Position numbers and translations under genes: made by a program | In this document: piece by piece, positions 25,997-38,519 of the stretch | Layout: every line of letters begins with the position of its first letter | How positions within the stretch are numbered: the first letter of the stretch is position 1 | Source: Sulfitobacter delicatus | GTDB lineage: Bacteria; Pseudomonadota; Alphaproteobacteria; Rhodobacterales; Rhodobacteraceae | DNA length: 64,000 nt | Reading direction: 5' to 3' | NCBI RefSeq assembly: GCF_900102535.1 | Contig: NZ_FNBP01000001.1 | Coordinates: 372,001 to 436,000, forward strand | The notes under the pieces: model-generated | Databases searched by the model: none | The model's input: the letters and a program-made list of their open reading frames with translations, nothing else | What the model was told of the DNA's origin: nothing

Positions 25997-27115
25997 ATGA
26001 AATTCAGCATCGAACGCGCGGCATTGCTCAAGGCCGTCTCGCAGGCCCAATCCGTGGTCGAGCGCCGCAACACCATTCCGATCCTTGCCAACGTGCTGAT
26101 CGAAGCCGAAGGCAGCGATGTTTCCTTCCGCGCCACTGATCTGGACATCGAAGTCGTCGATAAGGTCGCGGCCCAAGTTGAGCGTGCCGGCGCCACCACA
26201 GTTTCCGCCACGCTGTTGCACGAGATCGTGCGCAAGCTGCCCGATGGCGCGCTGATTAACCTCACCGCTGATACCGCCGCGGGCCGCCTCACGGTCGAAG
26301 CAGGCCGATCGAACTTCTCGCTCGCCACCCTGCCCCGCGAAGACTTCCCGGTCATGGCATCGTCGGAATATGCCTCGAACTTCTCGGCCCCGGCCCCGGT
26401 GCTGCGCCGCCTGTTCGACAAATCGAAATTCGCCATCTCCACCGAAGAGACACGCTATTACCTCAATGGCGTTTACCTGCATATCGCGGATGCCGAAGGC
26501 GGCAAGGCGCTGCGCTGTGTGGCCACCGATGGCCACCGCCTCGCCCGGATCGACGCCGAAATGCCCGAGGGTGCCGCCGAAATGCCCGGCGTGATCGTGC
26601 CGCGCAAGACCGTGGGCGAATTGCGCAAGTTGCTGGATGACGATGAGATGGAAATTGCCGTTTCGGTCTCGGAAACCAAGGTGCGTTTCGCCACCCCCGC
26701 CATCACCCTGACCTCCAAGGTGATCGACGGCACTTTCCCCGATTACACCCGCGTGATTCCACAGGGCAACACCCGCAAGATGGAAGTCGACGCCGCAGAC
26801 TTCGCCCGCGCGGTAGACCGTGTGGCGACCGTCTCGTCAGAGCGTTCGCGTGCCGTGAAACTACAGTTGGACGAAGACCGTCTGGTGCTCTCGGTCAACG
26901 CGCCGGACAGCGGTGCGGCGGAAGAAGAGCTTGCCGTGGCCTATGCAGATGAGCGACTTGAGATCGGCTTCAACGCGAAATACCTGCTGGAAATTGCCAG
27001 CCAAGTGGACCGCGAAAACGCTGTTTTCCTGTTCAACTCTTCGGGCGATCCGACCCTGATGCGCGAAGGCAATGACACTTCGGCGGTCTACGTCGTCATG
27101 CCGATGCGCGTGTGA
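25997..27115 (+). CDS. dnaN: DNA polymerase III beta subunit (sliding clamp)
   Basis: A 372-residue clamp protein that dimerises around DNA and holds the replicative polymerase. It starts MKFSIERAALLKAVSQAQSV with GGGAGAAGG upstream, which rules out the longer in-frame reading from 25961. Three repeated clamp folds fit the length. The C-terminal PMRV is the usual MPMR-type ending that lines the partner-binding pocket. Confidence 0.97.
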   Translation: MKFSIERAALLKAVSQAQSVVERRNTIPILANVLIEAEGSDVSFRATDLDIEVVDKVAAQVERAGATTVSATLLHEIVRKLPDGALINLTADTAAGRLTVEAGRSNFSLATLPREDFPVMASSEYASNFSAPAPVLRRLFDKSKFAISTEETRYYLNGVYLHIADAEGGKALRCVATDGHRLARIDAEMPEGAAEMPGVIVPRKTVGELRKLLDDDEMEIAVSVSETKVRFATPAITLTSKVIDGTFPDYTRVIPQGNTRKMEVDAADFARAVDRVATVSSERSRAVKLQLDEDRLVLSVNAPDSGAAEEELAVAYADERLEIGFNAKYLLEIASQVDRENAVFLFNSSGDPTLMREGNDTSAVYVVMPMRV

Positions 27116-27120
27116 CGCAG

Positions 27121-27143
27121 CCGGGAATTTTTAAAATTCCCGG
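27121..27143. repeat. Perfect palindrome after dnaN, first of a tandem pair
   Basis: The 11-base arms CCGGGAATTTT and AAAATTCCCGG flank a single T. It begins 5 bases after the dnaN stop. As RNA it gives a hairpin of about 9 bp. Confidence 0.75.
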
Positions 27144-27144
27144 A

Positions 27145-27167
27145 CCGTTTTCTTTAAAAGAAAACGG
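27145..27167. repeat. Perfect palindrome before recF, second of a tandem pair
   Basis: The 11-base arms CCGTTTTCTTT and AAAGAAAACGG flank a single A. It starts one base after the first palindrome and ends 6 bases before the recF ATG, in the place where a ribosome binding site should be, so it may limit recF translation. Confidence 0.75.
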
Positions 27168-27173
27168 CTTCCC

Positions 27174-28267
27174 ATGACGCAGCTGTATCTCTCCAACCTG
27201 AGCCTTTCACATTTCCGCTCGCACAGGCGGGCGGTGATCGACGTCGATGCGCGGCCCGTGGCGCTCTATGGCCCGAATGGTGCGGGCAAGACCAATATCA
27301 TCGAGGCGATCTCGCTGCTTTCGCCGGGCCGTGGGTTGCGCCGCACCAGCGCGCAGGACATGGCCCGCAGGCCCGAAGCCTTGGGTTGGAAAATGACCGG
27401 GCTGCTGCATGGCCCGTCGGTGCTGCATGAGATCGAGATTTGGTCCGAAGCCGGGGCCGCACGGCAGACTAAGATTGATGGCAAAGCCGCACCGCAAACC
27501 ACGCTTGGCCGCATTGCGCGGGTGCTCTGGCTGATCCCTGCGATGGACCGGCTCTGGATCGAAGGCGCCGAAGGGCGGCGGCGGTTTCTAGACCGGGTGA
27601 CGCTGAGCATGTTGCCCGACCACGCCGAATTGTCCCTCAGCTATGAAAAAGCCATGCGCGAGCGCAATAGGCTGCTCAAGGATATGGTGCGCGAGCCCTC
27701 CTGGTATGCCGCACTTGAGACCCGCATGGCTGAAACCGGGGCGCAGATCCACGCCAACCGCCTGCAAGCCCTTGCCGCTCTCGAAGCAGCGCAGGAAGAA
27801 GCGCAGACCGCCTTCCCCATTGCAACACTCGCCCTGCAATGCGACATGCCCACCGAAGCCGACGCCTTGTGCCGTGCGCTGTCGGACAACCGCATGCGCG
27901 ACCTGGCCGCCGGGCGCACCCTCATCGGCCCGCACCGCGCCGATCTGGAGGGCACCTATGCCGCCAAGGGCGTGGCGGCGCGGGATTGCTCTACCGGAGA
28001 GCAAAAGGCGCTGCTGGTCTCTCTGATCCTTGCCAATGCCCGCGCCATTGCCGCCGATTTCGGCGCGCCGCCTCTGCTGCTGCTGGACGAAGTCGCCGCC
28101 CACCTCGACGCGACCCGCCGCGCCGCGCTCTATGATGAAATCACTGCCCTCGGCGCGCAGGCTTGGATGACCGCGACCGGGCCAGAACTCTTCGACAGCC
28201 TCGGAGACCGGGCGCAATATGTCGAAGTCACCGAAGACGACGGCCTGTCGAAAGTGGAAATCCCCGC

Positions 28268-28271
<4 letters not shown>
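27174..28271 (+). CDS. recF: DNA replication and repair protein RecF
   Basis: A 365-residue SMC-like ATPase that helps load RecA at gaps. Walker A is LYGPNGAGKTNIIEAI (31-46), the ABC-like signature is in STGEQKALLVSLILA, and Walker B is LLLLDEVAAHLD. There is no clear Shine-Dalgarno sequence; a palindrome fills that place. Its stop overlaps the start of the LysE-family gene in an ATGA. Confidence 0.95.
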
Positions 28272-31382
<3,111 letters not shown>

Positions 31383-31391
31383 ATCTGAAAT

Positions 31392-31431
31392 GAGCGCTTT
31401 ACCTTTGTCCATTGGGATAGGTGAAGCGCTC
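31392..31431 (+). terminator. Hairpin after gyrB
   Basis: GAGCGCTTTACCT pairs with AGGTGAAGCGCTC (one G-U pair) around 14 bases, 10 bases past the stop. There is no U-run, so termination strength is uncertain. Confidence 0.4.
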
Positions 31432-31530
31432 TAACACTTATGTTGAGCAACTGAGGCAGCGAGCTGCTATCTCGCAGTGCTTGCCCTAGCGCCAATGCCT
31501 CAGCCTTTTGGCAGGTCTCTCAGCTTGCAT

Positions 31531-31561
31531 CCCTCCCGAACGCCCAAGTGGCTCGGGAGGG
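31531..31561 (-). terminator. Hairpin after the TRAP large permease gene
   Basis: CCCTCCCGA and TCGGGAGGG form a perfect 9-bp stem with a 13-base loop, just past the dctM-like stop. No T-run is seen on the minus strand. Confidence 0.4.
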
Positions 31562-31568
31562 TGCCCAT

Positions 31569-32849
31569 TCAGTCGAGGTAGCCGGTCAACGCCAGCGATA
31601 CTTCGGGAACGTAAGTCACCAATAGCAGCACAAAGGCCAATACCGCGATGAACGGCAGGTTGGTGCGCGAGGTCTCCCAAATACCTGCGCGTGCGATGGA
31701 GCAGGAGGTGATGAGGACCGAAGCGACCGGTGGGGTTTGTTGACCGATGGCAAGGTTCAATGTGACCATGATGCCAAAGTGGATCGGATCGATCCCCACC
31801 GCGTTGACGAGCGGCATCACCACCGGCACGACCAAGATGATCGCAGCGGCCCCGTGCAGGAACATCCCAAGGACCAGCAGGAGCAGGTTCAGCAGTGCCA
31901 GCACGATCAGCGGGTTTGTGGTGATTTCGGTAATTTGAGCCGCCAAGGTTTGTGGTACCTGCGCTTGGGTCAGAAACAGGCCCAAAGCGGCAGAAGTCGA
32001 AACCAACAGCATCACCACACCGGTCTGGCTCACCCCTTCCAGCATCGTCCGACGCAGCCGTGACACATCGAGATCGCGGTAAATAAACAGCCCGATCACC
32101 AGCGCCGCCAGGACTGCTAGCCCCGCTCCTTCGGTCGCGGTGACGAGACCCGAAAAGATACCGCCGAGGATGATGACCGGCATGGTCAGTGCCCAGAAGG
32201 CTTCTTTGAAGGTTCGCCCGACATGGCCCAGATCGAAGCTTTCTGCACGCGGCAGGTCGTATCGCACGGCCAGCACATAGGTCACTACCATCAGAAGAAA
32301 TGCGCCGAGCAGGCCCGGAACAACACCGGCGACGAAGAGCTTGATCACCGAGGTCTCCGCGATGGCGCCGTAGAGGATCATGGGGATGGAAGGCGGGATG
32401 ATGATGGCGAGCGATGCTGAAGACGACGTAATCGCTGCTGCCAGTGTCCGCGAATAACCGCGTCGTTTCATTTCGGGGATCAAGACAGTGCCGGTGGCGG
32501 CCACGTCAGCCACCGCGGAGCCGGAAATCTCGGCAAATACCATCGACACGCCAATGTTTACCATTCCGAGCCCGCCGCGGATAAAACCGATTAACGCAGT
32601 GACAAAGTTAATCAGCCGCAAGGAAATGCCGGAGGTGTTCATCAGGTTGCCCGCCAGAATGAAAAGCGGGATCGCGATCAGCGGAAAAGAGGTCGAGCCG
32701 GAGTAGAGCTTGATCACCATATCGTAGAGCGCGTCTGGGCCCGAGGTCAGCAGAAAGCCCGCCATGGAGGTCACCCCGATCGCAACGGCAATGGGCACGT
32801 TGATCAGGATCAGGGTGATCAGGGCAATGGTGGTGTAAAGGAGGATCAT
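31569..32849 (-). CDS. dctM: TRAP transporter large permease (DctM-type)
   Basis: A 426-residue inner-membrane protein of about twelve transmembrane segments, the translocation channel of a tripartite sodium-driven importer. FPLIAIPLFILAGNLMNTSGI and the EISGSAVADVAATGTVLIPEMKRRGY region are typical of DctM. Its start overlaps the small-permease stop in an ATGA. With the divergent catabolic genes, it most likely imports a sugar acid. Confidence 0.93.
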   Translation of the reverse strand: MILLYTTIALITLILINVPIAVAIGVTSMAGFLLTSGPDALYDMVIKLYSGSTSFPLIAIPLFILAGNLMNTSGISLRLINFVTALIGFIRGGLGMVNIGVSMVFAEISGSAVADVAATGTVLIPEMKRRGYSRTLAAAITSSSASLAIIIPPSIPMILYGAIAETSVIKLFVAGVVPGLLGAFLLMVVTYVLAVRYDLPRAESFDLGHVGRTFKEAFWALTMPVIILGGIFSGLVTATEGAGLAVLAALVIGLFIYRDLDVSRLRRTMLEGVSQTGVVMLLVSTSAALGLFLTQAQVPQTLAAQITEITTNPLIVLALLNLLLLVLGMFLHGAAAIILVVPVVMPLVNAVGIDPIHFGIMVTLNLAIGQQTPPVASVLITSCSIARAGIWETSRTNLPFIAVLAFVLLLVTYVPEVSLALTGYLD

Positions 32850-33409
32850 TTGGCGTTGTCCTTCAGGTCGAGCGAAGCCGTTTCGGCTTCGGCCTCGGCG
32901 ATGGCTTTGTCGATTTCAGCATGTTCGGGATCGATGCCTTGAGCGGCGAGGCGCAGGGCGCGTGGCAGGCTCAACAGAGTGCCGATGATCATCAGGACCG
33001 AGGCGATCGGGATGACCGATTGCACGATGTCCAACGTCATCCAGCGCAACGACAGCAGGGAATCCCATTTCGCCACCGCAAGCACGGCGTTGCCATAATA
33101 GGCTGTGACGGAGAAATAGATGATGACGAGCAACTCGGAAAATAGGGTAAGCGCGATGGACGCGGATTTTGGCAGGGCAATGACGATGCCCGAAAAGCCC
33201 ATGTGCTGGCGCATAAACACCGCATAGGCAGCACCGAAATACGTGAGCCAAGCCAGTAGGACACTGGCGATCTCGTCGTACCAAGCGGGCGATGCGCCGA
33301 GGTAACGCATGGTGGTGGAATAGACGACCGCTCCCGCCAGCGTCACCAACAGCGCGAGGCAAACCGTTTCGATTGCCCAAAGAAGTAAACGCTCGATCTT
33401 AGCGACCAT
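32846..33409 (-). CDS. dctQ: TRAP transporter small permease (DctQ-type)
   Basis: A 187-residue membrane protein with four transmembrane helices, the small subunit of the TRAP importer. The family pattern of a TTMRYLGASPAWYDEIASVLL region and a conserved Trp-Glu/Asp stretch after helix 2 is present. The C-terminal tail is charged (AEAEAETASLDLKDNAK) and cytoplasmic. It sits between dctP and dctM, the usual order. Confidence 0.9.
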   Translation of the reverse strand: MVAKIERLLLWAIETVCLALLVTLAGAVVYSTTMRYLGASPAWYDEIASVLLAWLTYFGAAYAVFMRQHMGFSGIVIALPKSASIALTLFSELLVIIYFSVTAYYGNAVLAVAKWDSLLSLRWMTLDIVQSVIPIASVLMIIGTLLSLPRALRLAAQGIDPEHAEIDKAIAEAEAETASLDLKDNAK

Positions 33410-33468
33410 GCCTGTCTCCTGTTCTGAGTAGCCCCGACCGGCCCATGCCGACCGGGGCGAAGCTGTGT

Positions 33469-34449
33469 TTACTTGGCCAATTCTTGTGCGCGCGAGACGA
33501 GTACGTCCCCACCCGGCACTTGGCTGGAGAATGCAGCGTAGATCGGTGCGGAGGCTTCGATAAAGGCGGCCTTATCAGCCTCGTTGACCTCTACCCCTGC
33601 GGCACGGACCTTTTCGACGAGTTCACCATCGGCAGTTTCGCCTTGGTTCAGCGACCAGTCCTGAACAGAAGCCGCGACCTTGGTGGCGGCGGTTTTGACG
33701 TCATCGGGAAGCTTCGACCAGGTTTCAGCCCCGGTGGTCAGATAGGTTGGCGAATAGACGTGGCCGGTAAGGCTGAGGTAGCCCTGCACCTCTTGGAAGT
33801 TCGCGCCGACGATATTGGTCAGCGGGTTCTCCTGACCGTCCATTGTGCCGGTTTGAAGGGCGACAAAAACTTCGGAGAAAGACATCGGGGTTGGGTTCGC
33901 GCCCCATTCTTTGAACATCGAAACCCGCCATTCGGAAGAAGGCGTACGGATCTTGAGACCGTCGAGATCGCTAGGGGTGTTGATCGGGCGGGAGTTGTTG
34001 GTGATCTGACGGAAACCGTTCTCCCACGTGGAAAGAACTTCGAGCCCGGCTTTACGCGCCAGCGGCGCCAGATCGGGCTGCACGATTTCGGCGTCGATTG
34101 CCTTCAGATGGGCGCGGTCCTGCACGAGGAAAGGCATGTCAAAGAGCGCAAACTCGGGCGCGACATTGGTCATGATGGAGGAGATCAGCGTGAAATCAAC
34201 GGTGCCCAGACGCAGCTTTTGCATCAGTTCCTTTTCATTGCCGAGTTGCGCATCGGCGTAGAATTCCACTGTATGCGCGTCGCCCAGCGCTTCTTGTAGC
34301 TGTTCGGCAAAGCGTGCGGCGCTTTTGCCCTGCAAACTGTTCGACGCCGCGCCCACGGCCACCACATAGGTGTCCGCCACTGCGGGTGTCACAAGGGCAA
34401 AGGTCGCGGCGGCCAGACTGGCGCTCAGGCTCTTTGTAAGGGTTTTCAT
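33469..34449 (-). CDS. dctP: TRAP transporter substrate-binding protein (DctP-type)
   Basis: A 326-residue periplasmic protein with a Sec signal peptide (about 1-25, ending PAVADTYVV). The ligand-clamping region is visible: KIRTPSSEWRVSMFKEWGAN provides the conserved arginine that binds the carboxylate of the ligand, followed by GTMDGQENP. This supports a carboxylated ligand such as a sugar acid. GGAGGAG upstream sets the ATG at 34449. It is divergent from the catabolic genes with 243 bases between. Confidence 0.92.
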   Translation of the reverse strand: MKTLTKSLSASLAAATFALVTPAVADTYVVAVGAASNSLQGKSAARFAEQLQEALGDAHTVEFYADAQLGNEKELMQKLRLGTVDFTLISSIMTNVAPEFALFDMPFLVQDRAHLKAIDAEIVQPDLAPLARKAGLEVLSTWENGFRQITNNSRPINTPSDLDGLKIRTPSSEWRVSMFKEWGANPTPMSFSEVFVALQTGTMDGQENPLTNIVGANFQEVQGYLSLTGHVYSPTYLTTGAETWSKLPDDVKTAATKVAASVQDWSLNQGETADGELVEKVRAAGVEVNEADKAAFIEASAPIYAAFSSQVPGGDVLVSRAQELAK

Positions 34450-34588
34450 CGTATCTCCTCCGTTGGTTAAGAAAGTTCTGCCGCATCCGCTGCACCTTTG
34501 CCTATCGGGAAATGAACATCGGCGACGCAGCAGCTTGTGCGATCGTCCTTTTGTCATTCCTTACCCTCCGTAATTTGGCGCTTTAGCA

Positions 34589-34604
34589 TTTTGGCATTCC
34601 AAAA
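34589..34604. promoter_or_regulatory. Palindrome TTTTGGCATTCCAAAA in the divergent spacer
   Basis: Perfect 6-bp arms TTTTGG and CCAAAA around CATT. It sits between the TRAP operon and the dehydratase operon, and an extra TTTGGC half-site starts at 34574. It is a likely operator for the GntR regulator encoded in the same locus; no test was possible. Confidence 0.45.
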
Positions 34605-34692
34605 CTCCAATATGATGATAAGAGTGATGTCAACATGATTCGTCTTCGGAAGCGTCCGGCAGAACGAGAAACAGCGAAAAAGAGAGGCCCTG

Positions 34693-35868
34693 ATGACTAA
34701 GATCAAATCCGTCCGCACCCGTGTCTGGAACTGGAAGGGGCCGACTGTGCCCCCCTCGGGAAATTTCTGCACCAATGCGTCGGATGCCCTCTGGATCAAA
34801 GGCGACGCCATGGCGAGCTTTCGCTTTCACCAGTGGCTAACCTGCGAGATTGAGACGGAAGACGGCACCATCGGCATCGGCAACGCGGCCTTGGCGCCCA
34901 TGCTGGTGAAACAAGCAATCGATGAATGGTTCGCGCCGCTGGTGGTCGGTGAAGACCCCTTTGACTACGCTTACCTGTGGGAGAAAATGTACCGCCGCAG
35001 CCATGCTTGGGGCCGCAAGGGGATCGGAATGACGGCCATTTCGGCAGTCGACATCGCGATCTGGGACTTGATGGGCAAGCTGGTCGGCAAACCCGTGTTC
35101 AAACTTCTGGGCGGGCGCACCAAAGAGAAAATCCCGGTCTACTATTCCAAGCTCTACGCAGGGCCAGTTGAAAGCATGCAGGCCGAAGCCGAAGAGGCCT
35201 TAAAGCACGGCTACACCGGCTTTAAGTCGCGGTTTGGCTTTGGGCCAAAGGATGGCATGGCGGGCATGCGCGAGAACCTTAAACGCGTCGAAGCGCTGCG
35301 AGAGGTGATCGGCTACGACAACGATCTGATGCTCGAGTGCTACATGGGTTGGAACCTAGACTACGCCAAACGGATGCTGCCCAAACTCGCAAAATACGAG
35401 CCGCGCTGGCTGGAAGAACCGGTGATCGCCGATGATGTGGCGGGCTATGCCGAGTTAAATGCCATGGGCATCGTTCCGATCTCAGGCGGTGAACATGAAT
35501 TCAGCGTGATCGGCTGTGCCGAACTGATCAACCGCCGCGCGGTGAGCGTGCTGCAATATGACACCAACCGCGTGGGCGGCATCACCGCCGCGCAAAAGGT
35601 CAACGCGATTGCTGAGGCCGCCCAGATCCCAGTCATCCCGCATGCCGGCCAGATGCATAACTACCACCTGACCATGGCCAATACGAACTGCCCGATGTCC
35701 GAGTACTTCCCGGTTTTCGATGTCGAGGTCGGCAATGAGCTCTTCTACTACATCTTTGAAGGCGACCCGGAGGCGCAGGACGGTTTCTTGCAGCTTGACG
35801 ATGACAAACCCGGCCTCGGCATCTCCATTTCCGACAAACATCTTTCCAACTTTGAGATTACAGAATGA
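34693..35868 (+). CDS. Mandelate racemase/muconate lactonizing enzyme family sugar-acid dehydratase
   Basis: A 391-residue enolase-superfamily enzyme. The N-terminal capping domain reaches to about residue 125, then the barrel carries the metal ligands in [17 protein letters not shown] and SGGEHEF, and a base histidine in [12 protein letters not shown]. The [18 protein letters not shown] stretch resembles L-rhamnonate dehydratase-type enzymes. By family it would remove water from an aldonic acid to give a 2-keto-3-deoxy acid. The exact sugar acid is unknown. It is the first gene of a five-gene operon and overlaps the next by an ATGA. Confidence 0.85.
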   Translation: MTKIKSVRTRVWNWKGPTVPPSGNFCTNASDALWIKGDAMASFRFHQWLTCEIETEDGTIGIGNAALAPMLVKQAIDEWFAPLVVGEDPFDYAYLWEKMYRRSHAWGRKGIGMTAISAVDIAIWDLMGKLVGKPVFKLLGGRTKEKIPVYYSKLYAGPVESMQAEAEEALKHGYTGFKSRFGFGPKDGMAGMRENLKRVEALREVIGYDNDLMLECYMGWNLDYAKRMLPKLAKYEPRWLEEPVIADDVAGYAELNAMGIVPISGGEHEFSVIGCAELINRRAVSVLQYDTNRVGGITAAQKVNAIAEAAQIPVIPHAGQMHNYHLTMANTNCPMSEYFPVFDVEVGNELFYYIFEGDPEAQDGFLQLDDDKPGLGISISDKHLSNFEITE

Positions 35869-36776
35869 CCAAATACTCTGGCATCTGGCCCGTCGCCCCG
35901 ACCCCGTTCAACGAAGACGGGACAGTCGATTACGAAGGCATGAAACGGGTGATCGACTGTATGGTCGATCAAGGCAGCGATGGCATCTGCATCCTCGCCA
36001 ATTTCTCTGAGCAGTTCCTTATCACCGATGAAGAACGTCGCCTTCTGACCGAGGTGTCGCTTAAGCATATGGCGGGACGACTGCCCGTCATCGTCACGAT
36101 CAGCCACTACGCCACCCAGATCGCCGTGGCCCGCGCGCAGCATGCCAAAGACCACGGTGCCGCGATGGTCATGATGATGCCCCCGTACCATGGCGCATTG
36201 CTGAAAGGGTCGGCGGAACAGAGCTTTGAGCAGTTTGCCCAAGTGGGCGAAGTTGGCATCCCGATCATGGTGCAAGACGCGCCGCTTTCAGGGGTCGATC
36301 TGCCGGTGCCGCTGCTTGTGCGCATGGCACGCGAGATTGAAGAGGTCCGCTTGTTCAAGATCGAATGCCCGCAGGCTGCAGCCAAGCTGCGCGATCTGAT
36401 TGCGGCAGGTGGTGACGCCATCGAAGGCCCCTTTGACGGGGAGGAGGCGATCACGCTGCTCGCCGATCTCGAGGCCGGGGCCACTGGTGCCATGACCAGC
36501 GCGATGATCCCCGACCAAATCAAGCTGGTGATTGACCATTTCGCTGCTGGCGACATTCGGGCCGCGACGGATGCCTATGCCCGCGTCTTGCCCGCGGTGA
36601 ACCATGAGAACCGTCAATGCGGCTTCCGCTCGGCCAAAGCAGCGATGGTCGAAGGCGGTGTGATCCGGTCGGAATTCTGTCGTCACCCGATTGCCCCATT
36701 GCATCCTCAGACACGAGAGTCCCTACTCCGCTTGATCCGGCCGCTTGAGCCGGTGGTGCTGAGCTGGGGAAATTGA
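35865..36776 (+). CDS. DHDPS-family 2-keto-3-deoxy sugar-acid dehydratase or aldolase
   Basis: A 303-residue class I lyase of the dihydrodipicolinate synthase fold. The Schiff-base lysine is Lys165 in VRLFKIECP. The tyrosine that true DHDPS carries in its YNxP motif is absent: this protein reads [12 protein letters not shown] at about 134-145. That change, and the ketoglutarate-semialdehyde dehydrogenase in the operon, favour a 2-keto-3-deoxypentonate dehydratase that yields 2-oxoglutarate semialdehyde, over an aldolase. This is an inference from motif and context. Lysine synthesis is unlikely as its role. Confidence 0.8.
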   Translation: MTKYSGIWPVAPTPFNEDGTVDYEGMKRVIDCMVDQGSDGICILANFSEQFLITDEERRLLTEVSLKHMAGRLPVIVTISHYATQIAVARAQHAKDHGAAMVMMMPPYHGALLKGSAEQSFEQFAQVGEVGIPIMVQDAPLSGVDLPVPLLVRMAREIEEVRLFKIECPQAAAKLRDLIAAGGDAIEGPFDGEEAITLLADLEAGATGAMTSAMIPDQIKLVIDHFAAGDIRAATDAYARVLPAVNHENRQCGFRSAKAAMVEGGVIRSEFCRHPIAPLHPQTRESLLRLIRPLEPVVLSWGN

Positions 36777-36777
36777 C

Positions 36778-37509
36778 ATGAGCAAGAAGACCGACATCAC
36801 AGACCTCGACACAGGCGAGCTTGCCCTCGCGCGGCCCCGCGCCACACTGGTGGAGGTCGCCGCAGACAAGCTGCGCGAGTTGATCTTGCTGGAGAAGCTG
36901 CCTGCCGGGGCGCATATCTCCGAGCGCGATCTGGCTGCTGCATTGGGCATCAGCCGGACCCCGCTGACCCGCGCTTTGACTATTCTCGAACAGGACGGAT
37001 TGATCGAATATTCGGTCACCCGCCGCCCACAAGTGGCCAATCCCCGGCTGGACGAGATTGAACAAAACCTGATTGTCATGGGTGCGCTCGAAGCATTGGC
37101 GGGGGAGTTGGCCTGTGCCTGTATCACGGACGCCGAGATCGAACAGGTGGCTGAGTATCAACGCCAGATCGAGGCAGGAGACAGCACGCTTTCCCCGCTG
37201 GAGTCCTTCCGGCTCGACATGCAGATGCATGAGGCCATCGTGCAGGCGAGCCGCAATGCACCGCTGATTGATACGCATCTCAAGTTCAATGCACGGCTAT
37301 GGCGTGCGCGCTTTCAATCCTCGCAACGTCGCTCAGGCCGCGGCCAGACCTTGGCCGAACACCGTGCCATCGTCGACGCCCTGACGCGGCGGGACGCCAA
37401 AGCCACATCCGAGGCCCTGCGCCACCACCTGGCCTCGGCCGTCACCAATACCAAAAAAGCTTTGCAAGAAGACGGCAAAGCCAAGGACCGAAATACAGAA
37501 ACGGAGTGA
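36778..37509 (+). CDS. GntR-family regulator (FCD type) of the sugar-acid locus
   Basis: A 243-residue regulator. The winged helix spans about 15-90 (AADKLRELILLEKLPAGAHI, then DLAAALGISRTPLTRALTIL), and a helical FCD effector domain fills the rest, with metal-type histidines in DMQMHEAIV and near LAEHRAIVDAL and LRHHL. It begins one base after the previous stop, inside the operon, so it is likely to control its own expression together with the TRAP genes. The effector should be a pathway acid. Confidence 0.88.
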   Translation: MSKKTDITDLDTGELALARPRATLVEVAADKLRELILLEKLPAGAHISERDLAAALGISRTPLTRALTILEQDGLIEYSVTRRPQVANPRLDEIEQNLIVMGALEALAGELACACITDAEIEQVAEYQRQIEAGDSTLSPLESFRLDMQMHEAIVQASRNAPLIDTHLKFNARLWRARFQSSQRRSGRGQTLAEHRAIVDALTRRDAKATSEALRHHLASAVTNTKKALQEDGKAKDRNTETE

Positions 37510-37511
37510 AC

Positions 37512-38519
37512 ATGACCCCAAGAATTGGTGTTATCCCCGGTGATCCCAGCGGCATCGGGCCAGAACTTGTCGCCCGGCTGCTGGCAGATGACTGCTGCGA
37601 GCGGGCGCAGATCTTGCTGATCGGCGACCGTCATGTCTTTGAAATGGGGCAGAGCCAAGCCGGGTGCGACCACACAATGACAACGGTGGACGCGACTACA
37701 CAGGATTGGACCGCGACCGCGCCAGTCGCACTGCATGAGATGGAAACGATCACAGCCGAGGATGTCGTTATCGGCCAGAGTACCGAAGCCTCGGGCCGGT
37801 CCACGCTCCGGGTCCTCGATCAAGCGCTCGACTTTGTGCAGGAGGGGGTGATCGACGCAATTCTCTTCGCGCCGTTCAACAAGGCCTCCATGCATATGGC
37901 CGGGATTGGTCATTCGGATGAGTTGCATTACATCGCCGAGAAATTGGGCGTGACCAACTACATCTCCGAGCTCAACACGCTCGACGACATGTGGACCAGC
38001 CGGGTCACCAGCCATATCGCCCTGCGTGATGTGGCCGACGCGATCACCCCCGACCGCATCCAAGAGGCCACCCGCCTGATCGACCGCACCCTGCGGCAAG
38101 CCGGTCACGCGCGGCCCCGCATTGCCGTGGCAGCGCTTAACCCCCATGCCGGGGACGGCGGCAACTTTGGCCGGGAGGAGATTGACGTGATCGAACCGGC
38201 CGTGCGTCACATGGCGGGCGGTCAAATGGCTGTCACGGGTCCGCTGCCGTCTGACACCGTCTTTCTGAAAGTCACGAGAGGCGAGATCGACGCCGTGGTC
38301 ACGATGTACCACGATCAAGGCCAAATCGCCCTCAAACTCCTTGGCTTTGACCGAGGTGTAACGGTTCAGGGCGGGCTGCCTGTCCCGGTGACCACCCCGG
38401 CACACGGCACCGCATTTGACATCGCAGGCCAGGGCACAGCCGACGTTGGCGCCACCCGCGCGGCATTCGAGGTTGCCTGCAAAATGGTCCGGAATTCGCA
38501 AAAGGAGACAGCAGCATGA
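37512..38519 (+). CDS. PdxA-family 4-hydroxythreonine-4-phosphate dehydrogenase-like protein
   Basis: A 335-residue NAD-dependent metal enzyme of the PdxA family. IGVIPGDPSGIGPELVARLL at the N-terminus and TMYHDQGQIALKLLGFDRGV near the end, with metal histidines there and in ALNPHAGDGG, are family marks. Catabolic PdxA2 proteins usually act on phosphorylated four-carbon acids made by a DUF1537 kinase, but no such kinase is in the window. It may act on a non-phosphorylated acid here, or the kinase may be elsewhere. GGAG 6 bases upstream sets the start at 37512. Pyridoxine synthesis is unlikely given the operon. Confidence 0.8.
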   Translation: MTPRIGVIPGDPSGIGPELVARLLADDCCERAQILLIGDRHVFEMGQSQAGCDHTMTTVDATTQDWTATAPVALHEMETITAEDVVIGQSTEASGRSTLRVLDQALDFVQEGVIDAILFAPFNKASMHMAGIGHSDELHYIAEKLGVTNYISELNTLDDMWTSRVTSHIALRDVADAITPDRIQEATRLIDRTLRQAGHARPRIAVAALNPHAGDGGNFGREEIDVIEPAVRHMAGGQMAVTGPLPSDTVFLKVTRGEIDAVVTMYHDQGQIALKLLGFDRGVTVQGGLPVPVTTPAHGTAFDIAGQGTADVGATRAAFEVACKMVRNSQKETAA

